47,008 nt of DNA from Actinomycetota bacterium. GTDB lineage: Bacteria > Actinomycetota > Actinomycetes > Nanopelagicales > Nanopelagicaceae. Below, piece by piece: positions 25,045 through 35,294 of the stretch (position 1 is its first letter; each line of letters starts with the position of its first letter). Made by a program: the position numbers and the translations under genes. The stretch covers positions 1-47,008 of the forward strand of contig RHBS01000003.1 in NCBI GenBank assembly GCA_010030895.1. Reading direction: 5' to 3'. The notes under the pieces are model-generated. The model was not told the DNA's origin, made no database searches, and saw only the letters and a list, made by a program, of their open reading frames with translations.

Positions 25045-25442
25045 GTTGCCCAAAAAATCTCCGCAATTTCATCAATTTTACCAATTAATTTATTTGCTAC
25101 CGCAACATCGTTAGTACCTTTACTTCCGCCAGCGCCGGCTAACTTAGTTGCCTCATTAAATAGTGAATGAAGTTGAGGGTATGCTTCAAAGTGGTTTGGC
25201 TTAAAGTAATCAGTCCATAACACCCAAAGATGATGCTTTACTAACTCAGATCTTTCTTCCTTGATTGCAACTGCACGTGCTTTAAAATCTGCGTCGCTAC
25301 TTGCAGCATATTTTTCCATACATGCCTTTACTGATTGCGCTTCTATTTTTGCTTGTGCAGGATCATAAACTCCACAAGGTAGATCACAATGAGCAAAAAC
25401 AGTTTGCTTTGGCTTGATTAGATTTATGATTGATTTTTTCAT
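25035..25442 (-). CDS. sodN: Nickel superoxide dismutase (precursor)
   Basis: Dismutates superoxide with a nickel centre. A 135 aa protein. A 17-residue propeptide (MKKSIINLIKPKQTVFA) is followed by the nickel hook H18-C19-D-L-P-C23-G-V-Y, in which the freed N-terminal His and both Cys bind Ni. The remaining four-helix bundle sequence is of normal length. Cleavage after A17 needs a dedicated protease, and a SodX-like gene lies divergently 51 bp away. The ribosome binding site AAGGAG is well placed before the ATG at 25442. No transmembrane segment; cytoplasmic or exported folded after processing. Confidence 0.96.
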   Translation of the reverse strand: MKKSIINLIKPKQTVFAHCDLPCGVYDPAQAKIEAQSVKACMEKYAASSDADFKARAVAIKEERSELVKHHLWVLWTDYFKPNHFEAYPQLHSLFNEATKLAGAGGSKGTNDVAVANKLIGKIDEIAEIFWATKK

Positions 25443-25450
25443 TTTTCTCC

Positions 25451-25478
25451 TTGATTGATTTAATTCCGAACCTATAGT
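25451..25478. promoter_or_regulatory. Overlapping divergent promoters of sodN and sodX
   Basis: On the plus strand TTGATT (25451-25456), 16 bp, then TATAGT (25473-25478) points to sodX. On the minus strand TATAGG (25476-25471) points to sodN with a leader of about 22 nt carrying AAGGAG. The two -10 boxes share the palindrome CTATAG, so the genes may compete for polymerase or share one operator. Confidence 0.5.
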
Positions 25479-25493
25479 GGCAGAATACTCTTC

Positions 25494-25811
25494 ATGTTCG
25501 GATTTAGCACGGCCGAGGTTTCAGGAAGCTCTATGGCTCCAACCTACAGCGCTGGTGATTGGTTAGTTATTCGATACCTAAGTGGTAGAGAGCACACCTT
25601 AGCGATCGGCGGTGTTTACCTAATTGAGGATCCAATTCGTCCTGGAATTAAATTATTAAAGCGGCTTAAAGAAACTCGGATGGAGCATGGCAATATTAGT
25701 TATTGGGTCGAAGGAGATAATTTACAGAGTGCTGACTCTAGGCAATGGGGTTGGGTAGAAAAAGATAGGTTTATTGCAAAGGTTTTATTTAGATATCGAA
25801 GGGCAAATTAA
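25494..25811 (+). CDS. sodX: NiSOD maturation protease (SodX, S24/S26 signal-peptidase-like)
   Basis: A 105 aa peptidase of the LexA/signal peptidase fold. The catalytic Ser lies in EVSGSSMAPTYSAGDWL (S13, the SMxPT motif) and the general-base Lys in GIKLLKRLKE (K56). It ends with the fold's EGDNLQSADSRQWG. No transmembrane anchor is present, so it acts in the cytoplasm, consistent with removing the SodN propeptide to expose the nickel-binding His. Divergent pairing with sodN is the usual arrangement. The stop overlaps the convergent kgd 3' end by 4 bp. Confidence 0.92.
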   Translation: MFGFSTAEVSGSSMAPTYSAGDWLVIRYLSGREHTLAIGGVYLIEDPIRPGIKLLKRLKETRMEHGNISYWVEGDNLQSADSRQWGWVEKDRFIAKVLFRYRRAN

Positions 25812-28800
25812 CGAGTAAAAGCCTCAGTCATTAAAGCTTTCTCTTCCTCTTCATGCAGATGATGATTACCTGTTGCCGGACTTGCCGTGGCTCGGCGAGA
25901 GACTCTTCTAAGAGTTCTGCCATTTAACTCTTCATGGGCAACAAAAGCCTCAGCCACTGTTGCTGAAACAAATGGCCAAGGCCCTTGATTTGCAGGTTCA
26001 TCTTGCACCCAAAGTAAAGATGCCTTTGGATGTTTCTTAGCTTCAGCAATTATCGCTTCAATTGGCAGTGGATATAACTGCTCTACCCTTGCAATGGCAG
26101 TTGAGTGTTCACCTAACTTATCTCTTTCAGATAGCAAATCATAATAAACTTTACCTGACGTAAAGATTAACCTAGTTGCAGTTGTAACTTTCTCATCGGC
26201 TATAAACGGCTTAAAGTTTCCAGAAGTAAAATCTTTTAATCCACTTGCTGCTGCCTTTAACCGAAGCATTGATTTTGGCTCAAAGACAATTAAAGGCCTT
26301 CGTGCTGGATTTTTCATATGCCAGCGTAATAAATGAAAATAAGATGCGGGAGTTGATGGTTGAGCCACTGTCATATTCTGTTCAGCACATAAGGTTAAAA
26401 ATCTTTCAATTCTGCCAGATGAATGATCTGGTCCTTGACCTTCATAGCCATGAGGAAGGAGTAGGACAACTGATGATCGCTCGCCCCACTTTTGAAGTGC
26501 AGAAGAGATAAATTCATCGATCACAGTCTGAGCGCCATTAGCAAAATCTCCAAACTGTGCTTCCCAAATTACTAGAGCGTTATCTCGTTCAACAGAGTAG
26601 CCATACTCAAATCCCATGACTGCATACTCAGAAAGTAATGAATCGTAAATATGAAATTGATTTGGATCTGCTACTAATGACCTAAGTGGAAAATAATCGG
26701 CACCGGTATCTCGATTTACAATTACTGCATGACGATTACTAAATGTTCCTCTTCTTACATCCTGACCACTCATCCGGATTGGATAACCTTCAAGTAGTAG
26801 TGAGCCAAAGGCAAACATCTCACCTGCAGCCCAGTCAACTGTAGAGTCATCAAGCATCTCAGTGCGCTTAATCAGCTGCGGCAGTAATTTTGGATGGACC
26901 GTGAAGTCCGAAGGGATTGCTGCTTGAGTAGCGGCAATTTTTCTTAAAGTTGCTTCATCAACTGCGGTTTCAACACTCTCCGGTGCTGGAACAACAGGGG
27001 CTTTCCAATTTGGATCACTTTCTGGTTCAGTATTGTGAACGGCTGTAAATACACCTTCTAATTGTTGTTGGTAATCTCGCAAAACTTCTTCAGCCTCTTC
27101 AACAGTTATATCGCCTCTACCAATTAAAGCTTCAGTATAAAGTTTTCGTGTTGAACGCTTTGCATCTATGAGTTTGTACATAAGTGGCTGAGTAAAGCTT
27201 GGCTCATCACCCTCATTATGTCCTCTACGACGGTAACAGATCATGTCGATTACAACATCCTTATTAAACTTTTGGCGATACTCAAATGCCACTCTTGCTA
27301 CTCGGACACAAGCTTCTGGATCATCGCCATTAACATGAAAAACTGGTGATTGAATCATTTTTGCGATATCGGTTGAGTAGGTAGATGATCTTGCTGCATG
27401 TGGTGAGGTTGTAAAACCAACCTGGTTATTAACAATGATATGAATGGTTCCGCCCGTGCGATAACCCTTTAATAGTGAAAGTGAGAGGGTTTCAGAGACA
27501 ACTCCCTGTCCGGCGAATGCGGCATCACCATGAAGCAAGATTGGTAAGACCGGGTAATCACTCTGTTCATCAACTGTTGTATCACCAGCTTTAGATCGCA
27601 ACTTATCTTGCTTAGCACGAACTATTCCTTCAAGCACCGGATTTACAGCCTCTAGATGTGAGGGATTTGCAGCTAAATAAATCTTGGTGGTGGCTCCAGA
27701 TTCTGCAGTAAAGGTTCCCTTGGTTCCAAGGTGGTACTTAACATCTCCTGAACCGTGGACCTCATTATCATGATAATTACCCTCAAACTCCTGAAAGATT
27801 TGACCATAGGATTTGCCAGCGATATTTGCTAGAACATTTAGTCGCCCACGATGTGGCATACCAATACAAACCTCATCTAATCCAGTCTCAGCAGCTAGAG
27901 AGATAACGGCGTCTAATATTGGAATAACTGATTCTCCACCCTCCAGCGAAAATCTCTTTTGACCAACAAATTTAGTTTGTAAAAAGGTTTCAAATGCTTC
28001 TGCACTATTTAATTTCTTAAGAATTCTAAGTTGCTCTTCCCTGGCAGTTCTAGGAGCCCCAACCTCCATTTTTTCCTGAATCCATCTGCGCTCTTCCGGA
28101 TTTGCGATATACATATATTCAATTCCAATTGTGCGGCAGTAAGAATCTCTAAGAATTCCTAAAATTCTTCGCAACTTCATAAATGATTTTCCACCAAAAC
28201 CACCGGTTGCAAACTCTCTATCTAAATCCCAAAGTGATAATCCGTGATTAACCACATCTAGATCTGGATGTGACCTTTGTACATATGCTAATGGCTCAAC
28301 ATCAGCCATAAGATGGCCGGTAGATCTGTATGCATCAATTAATTTTTGGACTCGAGCTGTCTTACTGACATCATCATCTTTTTCAAATTGCATATCAACT
28401 ACCCAACGAATTGGGACATATGGAATTCTCAACGCTTCAAAAATCTCATCGTAGAAATTCTCTGCACCAAGCAAAATCTCATGGATTCTTCGTAGGAAAT
28501 CACCAGATTGAGCACCTTGAATTATTCGATGGTCGTAAGTGCTAGTGATGGTCACAACTTTACTTATAGCTAACTCGGCAAGTGTTTGCTCATTAGCACC
28601 CTGGAACTCTGCTGGATAATCCAAGGCACCCACACCAAGAATTAAGCCTTGGCCTTGCACCAATCGCGGTACTGAGTGAACTGTTCCAATTGTGCCCGGA
28701 TTAGTTAATGAGAGGGTAGTACCTGCAAAATCCTCAACTGTTAGCAAACCAGCTCTTGCTTTTCGCACCATCTCTTCATATGCCGACCAAAATTGTGCAA

Positions 28801-29566
28801 AATCTAAATCCTCACACCCTTTTATTGATGGAACTAGTAATTGCCGAGTGCCATCTGGTTTTGCTAAATCGATGGCAATTCCTAAATTGATATGTTCTGG
28901 ATGTCCTATAGCCGGCTTACCATCAAGCTCAGTGAAATAAGAGTTCATCTCTGGCATCGCTCTAATTGCCTTGATCATCGCATAACCAATTAAGTGGGTG
29001 AATGAAACTTTTCCACCTCTACCACGTTTTAAGTGATTGTTTATAACAGTTCGATTATCAATCAAAAGTTTTGCCGGTACAACGCGCACACTTGTGGCGG
29101 TAGGAACAGTTAATGAACCTTCCATTGATTGAACAACCCTTGCTGCAACTCCTCGCAGTGGTTCAACAGTTGAAGCACTTGGTGTAATTAAAGTTGGTAT
29201 TGGCCTAACTATTGGATCTGCTGGTTTGACCAGAGTTTCTGAAACAGTAGCGGGCGGTTCTTCCCTTATTGACGGGGCTGAAGGAATTGAATTTGTAACA
29301 ATTGGTTGAGCAACCTTTTGTTCAGAGCTTGCTTTTGCTAATTGAGACTTAGGGATTGGTGGACCTGATGGTTTTACTGAACTTGAATTTGTTAAGCTAT
29401 TTAATGAGGCAGTGCCTTGAAAATCTGCAAAGAAGTCCCACCATGCTTTATCAACAGAACTTGGGTCGCTTTGATACTTTTCATACATCTCCTGCACTAA
29501 CCATTCGTTAGGGCCAAATGAACCACCAAAGTGGTTAGCGGGCGTATTCGCTCCTGCTTGGCTCAC
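25808..29566 (-). CDS. kgd: Multifunctional 2-oxoglutarate dehydrogenase E1 / decarboxylase with fused E2-type domain (Kgd/OdhA)
   Basis: TCA-cycle enzyme in the actinobacterial form: a short N-terminal E1 tail (GPNEWLVQEMYEKYQSDPSS), a Pro/Ser/Thr-rich linker, an E2-like acyltransferase domain (VPTATSVRVVPAKLL to STYDHRIIQGAQSGDF), then the thiamine-dependent E1 (MPHRGRLNVLANI, HGDAAFAGQG, RRRGHNEGDEPSFTQP) and a transketolase-type C-terminus (LLPHGYEGQGPDHSSGR). There is no lipoyl domain, so a separate E2 is required. I favour the GTG at 29566 (GGGAG 8 nt upstream; TTG at 29569 is equally possible); the frame extends to a TTG at 29605. About 1252 aa, normal. The 3' end overlaps sodX by 4 bp. 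Confidence 0.95.
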   Translation of the reverse strand: MSQAGANTPANHFGGSFGPNEWLVQEMYEKYQSDPSSVDKAWWDFFADFQGTASLNSLTNSSSVKPSGPPIPKSQLAKASSEQKVAQPIVTNSIPSAPSIREEPPATVSETLVKPADPIVRPIPTLITPSASTVEPLRGVAARVVQSMEGSLTVPTATSVRVVPAKLLIDNRTVINNHLKRGRGGKVSFTHLIGYAMIKAIRAMPEMNSYFTELDGKPAIGHPEHINLGIAIDLAKPDGTRQLLVPSIKGCEDLDFAQFWSAYEEMVRKARAGLLTVEDFAGTTLSLTNPGTIGTVHSVPRLVQGQGLILGVGALDYPAEFQGANEQTLAELAISKVVTITSTYDHRIIQGAQSGDFLRRIHEILLGAENFYDEIFEALRIPYVPIRWVVDMQFEKDDDVSKTARVQKLIDAYRSTGHLMADVEPLAYVQRSHPDLDVVNHGLSLWDLDREFATGGFGGKSFMKLRRILGILRDSYCRTIGIEYMYIANPEERRWIQEKMEVGAPRTAREEQLRILKKLNSAEAFETFLQTKFVGQKRFSLEGGESVIPILDAVISLAAETGLDEVCIGMPHRGRLNVLANIAGKSYGQIFQEFEGNYHDNEVHGSGDVKYHLGTKGTFTAESGATTKIYLAANPSHLEAVNPVLEGIVRAKQDKLRSKAGDTTVDEQSDYPVLPILLHGDAAFAGQGVVSETLSLSLLKGYRTGGTIHIIVNNQVGFTTSPHAARSSTYSTDIAKMIQSPVFHVNGDDPEACVRVARVAFEYRQKFNKDVVIDMICYRRRGHNEGDEPSFTQPLMYKLIDAKRSTRKLYTEALIGRGDITVEEAEEVLRDYQQQLEGVFTAVHNTEPESDPNWKAPVVPAPESVETAVDEATLRKIAATQAAIPSDFTVHPKLLPQLIKRTEMLDDSTVDWAAGEMFAFGSLLLEGYPIRMSGQDVRRGTFSNRHAVIVNRDTGADYFPLRSLVADPNQFHIYDSLLSEYAVMGFEYGYSVERDNALVIWEAQFGDFANGAQTVIDEFISSALQKWGERSSVVLLLPHGYEGQGPDHSSGRIERFLTLCAEQNMTVAQPSTPASYFHLLRWHMKNPARRPLIVFEPKSMLRLKAAASGLKDFTSGNFKPFIADEKVTTATRLIFTSGKVYYDLLSERDKLGEHSTAIARVEQLYPLPIEAIIAEAKKHPKASLLWVQDEPANQGPWPFVSATVAEAFVAHEELNGRTLRRVSRRATASPATGNHHLHEEEEKALMTEAFTR

Positions 29567-29731
29567 CAATCCAACTCCCTGCTTAGCTATTTTGAGTTTG
29601 TGCAACAGGTCAATCTTAACTCTCCATTTACGCTGCCAAAGCCCGCTTGGAGCATATAGATCAAGTGAAAGTGGTCATCAGCACAGTTAAAGGGCTAGTA
29701 CTGCCCCTTAAATAGCCGCAAAGATAGCCCA

Positions 29732-30460
29732 ATGAATCAGACGGCAAAGTGGGCGATCGTCACTGGTGGATCACGAGGGCTTGGTTATGAAACCGCCAAA
29801 GGTTTAATTGCCTCTGGATTTGTTGTTTACATAATTGGAAAAGATGCAGAACGTGCTAAAAATAGCGCCAAAGTATTAGGTTGCAAGTATCGAGCAGTGG
29901 ATGTTTCTGATAGTAAAAAGTTTCGGCAAGTTTTAAGTGAGATTGTAGAAGAAGCCCAAAATTCTGGACTTGGCTCATTAGATGTTTTGGTTTTATCACA
30001 TGGAGTTATGAGTGAAAAGATGTCTAAGACATTACGTACTAGTGATGATGAATGGCGTAGGACTTTATCAATAAATTTAGATGCAGTTTTTACCGCTGTT
30101 AATGAATTAGCACCAGCCATGGCAGAAGCACGAAATGGAAGAGTAATTGTGTATTCAGCCTGCTTAGGAAGAATGTCCGGGCCAGGTACTCATGGCGGCT
30201 TAGCCCCGTATCGAATTAGTAAAGCTGGCGTGAATGCATTTGTAAAAAATCTTTCTTATGAAACTGGATTAGGTGCAAGGGGATTTTTAGTGGATGCAAT
30301 TTGCCCAGGGCATTGCCGAACCGATATGGGTGGTCCAGATGCACCAAGAAGTGCGCAAGAAGGAGCTGCAACTGCTATTTGGCTGGCCACTCGAGATTTT
30401 GATCCCACAAAGGATAAAACAGGATTACTTTGGGAAGATAATCAAGTAGTAGATTGGTAA
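29732..30460 (+). CDS. Short-chain dehydrogenase/reductase
   Basis: A 242 aa NAD(P)-dependent classical SDR. It has the cofactor-binding TGGSRGLGYE near residue 11 (a Ser-Arg pair that often favours NADPH), then DVSDS, a modified NNAG position (LSHGVMS), catalytic Ser in IVYSACLG, and Tyr/Lys in APYRISKAGVNAF. A C-terminal CPGHCRTDMGGPDAPRS resembles enzymes acting on small carbonyl substrates. The substrate is unknown. It reads away from kgd with a 126 bp divergent region, and ends flush with the convergent membrane protein gene with no terminator seen. Confidence 0.9.
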   Translation: MNQTAKWAIVTGGSRGLGYETAKGLIASGFVVYIIGKDAERAKNSAKVLGCKYRAVDVSDSKKFRQVLSEIVEEAQNSGLGSLDVLVLSHGVMSEKMSKTLRTSDDEWRRTLSINLDAVFTAVNELAPAMAEARNGRVIVYSACLGRMSGPGTHGGLAPYRISKAGVNAFVKNLSYETGLGARGFLVDAICPGHCRTDMGGPDAPRSAQEGAATAIWLATRDFDPTKDKTGLLWEDNQVVDW

Positions 30461-30835
30461 TTACTCTTTATATCCCAGAGTTGAAGAGAAAATAGTAATG
30501 ATTGAAAGCAACATTAAAGGAATTCCAACCAATAAAAAATTACCGCTGATCATGTAGTAGGAAACTCCAAGTGCTATCAGATTAGCTAGAACGGCTGGAG
30601 CTCTGCCAAATGATCGTTGTTTTTCAAAGCCGATTGCACTTACCCATAATCCAATTGCAGCAAGTAAGCCAAATACAATTTCGGCAGATAGAGCATCAAC
30701 TTCACTTACTGAGGAAATGAGTGGTGCCACTAATAAATAAATTACCACTCCGAGTATTAATATAGACTCGAACTTAAGAAGGTAAATTGCCCGCTTTCGG
30801 CTAGCTTCTAGTGAAAAAAACCTATTAATATTCAC
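30461..30835 (-). CDS. Small four-span integral membrane protein, unknown function
   Basis: A 124 aa protein with a short basic N-terminus (SLEASRKRAIY) and four predicted helices: about 22-40 (FESILILGVVIYLLVAPL), 50-68 (AEIVFGLLAAIGLWVSAIG), 80-95 (APAVLANLIALGVSYY) and 99-118 (FLLVGIPLMLLSIITIFSS). There are no catalytic motifs. The GTG start at 30835 is preceded on the minus strand by TAGTAT at 6 nt. I recognise no named family. Its stop is immediately adjacent to the SDR stop, and its start is divergent from the GGDEF-like gene with 47 bp between. Confidence 0.75.
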   Translation of the reverse strand: MNINRFFSLEASRKRAIYLLKFESILILGVVIYLLVAPLISSVSEVDALSAEIVFGLLAAIGLWVSAIGFEKQRSFGRAPAVLANLIALGVSYYMISGNFLLVGIPLMLLSIITIFSSTLGYKE

Positions 30836-30841
30836 TTGCGA

Positions 30842-30847
30842 ATACTA
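30842..30847 (-). promoter_or_regulatory. -10 box TAGTAT before the four-span membrane protein gene
   Basis: On the minus strand TAGTAT is followed by 6 nt and the GTG at 30835, implying a leaderless transcript. Confidence 0.45.
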
Positions 30848-30882
30848 CCCTTACTCAAGATATTGGAAATAACAAAAAATTA

Positions 30883-31335
30883 ATGCCAGATCCATTTTTT
30901 AAGAATAATGGCGAGATTGACCTGCTAACTGGATCAATCTCACCAAATTTATTCAATCAAATCGTAAGACGGGATTTGCAATTATCTGACCGCAGCAAAT
31001 CAAGAGTTAGCATTATTTGCATAAATATCGATCTGCGTAAATTTATACCACCACAAATAAGTGAGGATTTAGATAAGGCAATCGAACAGGCTTTAATTGA
31101 GGCATTTTTTAAACTTAAGCAAGTATTTCGAGATTCAGATTGCATTTGTAGAATCTCGCAACTGGGATTTTGGGTATTGGTAAGCGGCATAAATGATGCT
31201 GACAGTAGGGAGCTCTTAGCGCGAGTAACTGCTCTTCTACCAGATTTCTTTGCTATAGACATCTCACATCGCATAAATGGTCAGAGCCAATTAGATTGGT
31301 ATGGCCAGATTGATGAACTGCACTTTAAAAAGTAA
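30883..31335 (+). CDS. Degenerate GGDEF-like domain protein
   Basis: A 150 aa single domain protein with the GGDEF fold order: DLLTGSISPNLFNQIVRRDL (the usual D-x-LTG-x-x-NR entry), SIICINIDLRKF (the strand normally ending in the metal Asp), a helix FFKLKQVFRDSDCICR, and ISQLGFWVLV at the position of the GGDEF loop. The GGDEF signature itself is gone, so it should not make c-di-GMP. It might bind nucleotides or act as a structural partner. It lies 84 bp before the cpaF-tadB-tadC trio on the same strand and may be a regulator or component of that machine. The fold call is by pattern only. Confidence 0.5.
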   Translation: MPDPFFKNNGEIDLLTGSISPNLFNQIVRRDLQLSDRSKSRVSIICINIDLRKFIPPQISEDLDKAIEQALIEAFFKLKQVFRDSDCICRISQLGFWVLVSGINDADSRELLARVTALLPDFFAIDISHRINGQSQLDWYGQIDELHFKK

Positions 31336-31419
31336 CTAATGGTATTTTCCTAGATTCAAAACGCTAGATTTAATTCACAATATATTTTTAGCAGGAACCT
31401 TGTTGTAAATAATTGGATC

Positions 31420-32442
31420 ATGATAAATCAATCTGTCCGAAACAAAACCTTTGGCCCACTCCAAGATTTAATTGATGATCATGAGGTAGAGGAGATTTGG
31501 ATTAACTCGCCCAGCCAGGTATTTGTTGCACGGCACGGCCAAAGTGAGCTTACAAATTTGATTCTGACAAGAGAGATTGTGCAGGATCTAATTGAGCGAC
31601 TTTTGATCTGGGGTGGCAGAAGATTAGATGTAAGTACACCATTTGTTGATGCAAGGTTGCCTGATGGTAGTCGCCTACATGTTGCAATCCCTGAAGTAAC
31701 TGCATCGGAATGGGCAATCAACATTCGAAAACACTTAGGTAAAGCGAGCAACCTTGATGAATTGGTAAATCTTGGATCCATTAGTGAAGAGGCTGCTGAA
31801 TTTATTAAGCAGGCTATCGAATTAGGATTTAATTTTTTAATCAGTGGTGGCACGCAGGCTGGGAAAACTACCTTCTTAAATGCACTCCTAAATCAAGTTT
31901 CACCACTAGAACGAGTGATAACTATCGAGGAGGTATTTGAATTAAAGCCAAATCTACCTGATTGGATTGCATTACAAACAAGAACTGCAAATTTGGAGGG
32001 TGAGGGTGAAATTTCATTACGACGTTTGATTAAAGAGTCATTAAGAATGAGGCCGAGTCGGATAGTCGTTGGTGAGGTAAGAGAGGCAGAGGCCTTGGAT
32101 TTACTTGTTGCATTAAACGCAGGACTTCCTGGAATGGCAACACTACATTCCAACTCAGTTCGTGGTGCAATAAACAAATTACAACTACTACCATTACTAG
32201 CTGGCGAGAATATTGCACAAAAATTTATTACTCCAACAATTGCAAGCAGCATCGATTTAGTTATTCAATGCTCAATTGATAATTGTGGAAAACGCCGAGT
32301 AGTAGAAATTTCAGCAGTTACAGGTAGATGTGAGGATTCAATCATTGAACTTGAATCAGTCTTCAAATGGAATGGCTCAAATCAAATCAAGGGCTTAGGA
32401 ACAATAGATACTTTGAAACTAAAGCGAGACCGAATCAATTAA
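31420..32442 (+). CDS. cpaF: CpaF/TadA-type secretion ATPase
   Basis: A 340 aa hexameric ATPase of the type II/IV secretion superfamily that powers Tad (Flp) pilus assembly. The N-terminal domain has EEIWINSPSQVFVARHG. The nucleotide-binding domain has Walker A ISGGTQAGKTTFLN, an Asp-box-like VITIEEVFELKP, the Walker B and His-box region IVVGEVREAEALDLLVALNA and TLHSNS. It is somewhat short at the N-terminus compared with CpaF proteins of about 400-450 aa. AATAAT lies 6 nt before the ATG. The stop is immediately followed by the tadB ATG, so the three genes form one operon. Confidence 0.9.
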   Translation: MINQSVRNKTFGPLQDLIDDHEVEEIWINSPSQVFVARHGQSELTNLILTREIVQDLIERLLIWGGRRLDVSTPFVDARLPDGSRLHVAIPEVTASEWAINIRKHLGKASNLDELVNLGSISEEAAEFIKQAIELGFNFLISGGTQAGKTTFLNALLNQVSPLERVITIEEVFELKPNLPDWIALQTRTANLEGEGEISLRRLIKESLRMRPSRIVVGEVREAEALDLLVALNAGLPGMATLHSNSVRGAINKLQLLPLLAGENIAQKFITPTIASSIDLVIQCSIDNCGKRRVVEISAVTGRCEDSIIELESVFKWNGSNQIKGLGTIDTLKLKRDRIN

Positions 32443-33105
32443 ATGAGTTTTATAACTTTAATCATCATTAATGTTATTTTAATTGCTGGGCTAATCCTGA
32501 CTTACAAATCCTTAAAATCTAAAAAAACTAGTAGTCAACAAGCAAATTCATGGCCGGAAGTTATTGACTTAATAGTTTCAACTCTTCAGTCAGGAGCATC
32601 AATTTCAGAGAGTTTATCAATGGTTGGAAAAGTTGGTCCAATCTCGGTACGTAATCAATTCCAAGAATTCTCTCAAAAACTCTCCAGTGGTGAAAGATTT
32701 GATTCGGCATTAGATTTTTTAAAGTCTAAGTTCTCTGACCCAATTGCAGATCAACTTTTTGAATCACTGTATTTTGCCTCCGCATTTGGCAGTAAAAATA
32801 CGATTAAGATATTGAGGGAGTTATCGGAGTATGTATCCTCTGATTTGGCATTACGAGGTGAGATACAGATTAGATTTGGCTGGATTAGAAATTCAGCAAA
32901 TTTGGCTGCATTAGCTCCATGGCTTCTCTTCTTAATTTTAAGAAGCCAAGAAAATGCCAAAATTGCATATGATCAACCAGTCGGACAACTTATAATCATC
33001 TCTGGTGTAATCACCACTTTTATTGCATATCTTTGGATGCAAAAAATTGCAAAGCTGCCTTCTCCAAAACGACTATTCACCTTAGAAATAGTAAGTAATG
33101 AGTAA
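32443..33105 (+). CDS. tadB: TadB-like T2SS F-domain membrane protein
   Basis: A 220 aa inner-membrane platform protein of a Tad-type secretion system. It has an N-terminal helix (ITLIIINVILIAGLILTY), a cytoplasmic type II secretion F domain (about 40-140; LIVSTLQSGASISESLSMVG and PIADQLFESLYFASAFG) and two C-terminal helices (LAALAPWLLFLIL; QLIIISGVITTFIAYLWM). It lacks the extra length of canonical TadB (about 280-320 aa). It starts directly after the cpaF stop and overlaps tadC by 8 bp. Confidence 0.85.
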   Translation: MSFITLIIINVILIAGLILTYKSLKSKKTSSQQANSWPEVIDLIVSTLQSGASISESLSMVGKVGPISVRNQFQEFSQKLSSGERFDSALDFLKSKFSDPIADQLFESLYFASAFGSKNTIKILRELSEYVSSDLALRGEIQIRFGWIRNSANLAALAPWLLFLILRSQENAKIAYDQPVGQLIIISGVITTFIAYLWMQKIAKLPSPKRLFTLEIVSNE

Positions 33106-33715
33106 AATCAACCTCTATATCTTATTACTTATTGCGCCAGCGGTAATATTTTCATTAAGAATAATCTTGGAAGAAATAGCGAATTTACTTGCAGTATCTG
33201 ATTATGCCAAACAACTAAATTGGTTAAATTTGATGCTACGAAAAATTTCAGGAAGTGAAGTAAAGCAAAGTGAAATAAATGAAGAGTTAGTAAGTATTTT
33301 ACAGATGTTATCCATTATGATTTCTTCAGGTGAAAGCCCAATGTCTGCAATGAGGTATGTCTCTCAGAGATCTGATGGAATTCTGCCAAATTTGATTAGG
33401 CAGAGTATTACTAAGTATGCAGATGGCAATAACATCACACAAACTTTAGATTTTCTTGCAACCGCCACGGGTTCAGCTCAGGTTCGCAGATTGACTAATT
33501 CAATTCAGATTGCAATTCATCGGGGGACTCCGATACTTGATGTGCTAAACAATCAGGTAATAGCTTTAAACAAACAGATAAATTTCAATTTAATGAAGCG
33601 CTCTGGCAAGAGTGAAATAGCCTTGCTAATCCCAGTAGTCTTTTTGATTCTGCCAGTTTCGATTAGTTTTGCAATCTGGCCCTCACTATATGGCTTAAAC
33701 CAAGCGGGGTTTTAA
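33098..33715 (+). CDS. tadC: TadC-like T2SS F-domain membrane protein
   Basis: A 205 aa second platform protein with the same layout as tadB: N-terminal helix (LYILLLIAPAVIFSLRIIL), F domain (VSILQMLSIMISSGESPMSA and the MKRSGKSEI segment) and a C-terminal helix (ALLIPVVFLILPVSISFAIW). It overlaps tadB by 8 bp and ends 22 bp before argG. No pilin (Flp), TadE/F or prepilin peptidase gene follows, so the rest of the apparatus must be encoded elsewhere or the trio is a reduced system. Confidence 0.85.
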   Translation: MSKINLYILLLIAPAVIFSLRIILEEIANLLAVSDYAKQLNWLNLMLRKISGSEVKQSEINEELVSILQMLSIMISSGESPMSAMRYVSQRSDGILPNLIRQSITKYADGNNITQTLDFLATATGSAQVRRLTNSIQIAIHRGTPILDVLNNQVIALNKQINFNLMKRSGKSEIALLIPVVFLILPVSISFAIWPSLYGLNQAGF

Positions 33716-33725
33716 TCTAAAAGGT

Positions 33726-35063
<1,338 letters not shown>

Positions 35064-35116
35064 GCGCCCGATAAAACTGCGCTTATTTAACAATTTGTAA
35101 GGCAATAATCTCTTGG

Positions 35117-35122
35117 TAGACT
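35117..35122 (+). promoter_or_regulatory. -10 box TAGACT for the riboflavin operon
   Basis: TAGACT with a weak TTGTAA (35095-35100) 16 bp upstream. Transcription would start near 35129, at the first bases of the FMN aptamer, so the riboswitch is the whole leader. Confidence 0.5.
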
Positions 35123-35130
35123 AAAGCTAC

Positions 35131-35252
35131 ATTTTCGGGGTCGGTGTAATTCCGAACCGGCAGTTAAAGTCTGCGACCCGCTTACATCCAGTTAGCGGTG
35201 GACTTGGTGAAACTCCAAGACCGACGGTTAAAGTCCGGATGAGAGAAGATGT
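35131..35252 (+). promoter_or_regulatory. FMN riboswitch (RFN element)
   Basis: All conserved RFN blocks are present in order: TTCGGGGTCGGTGTAATTCC, GAACCGGCAGTTAAAGTCTG, a variable arm GCTTACATCCAGTTAGC, then GGTGAAACTCCAAGACCGAC, GGTTAAAGTCCGGATGAGAG and AAGAT. It precedes ribD-ribE-ribBA-ribH and should sense flavin mononucleotide to repress the operon. Confidence 0.97.
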
Positions 35253-35294
35253 ATGTAAGTGGCGTGCTGTCATTGCGTCATTTTCTTTTGCGTA

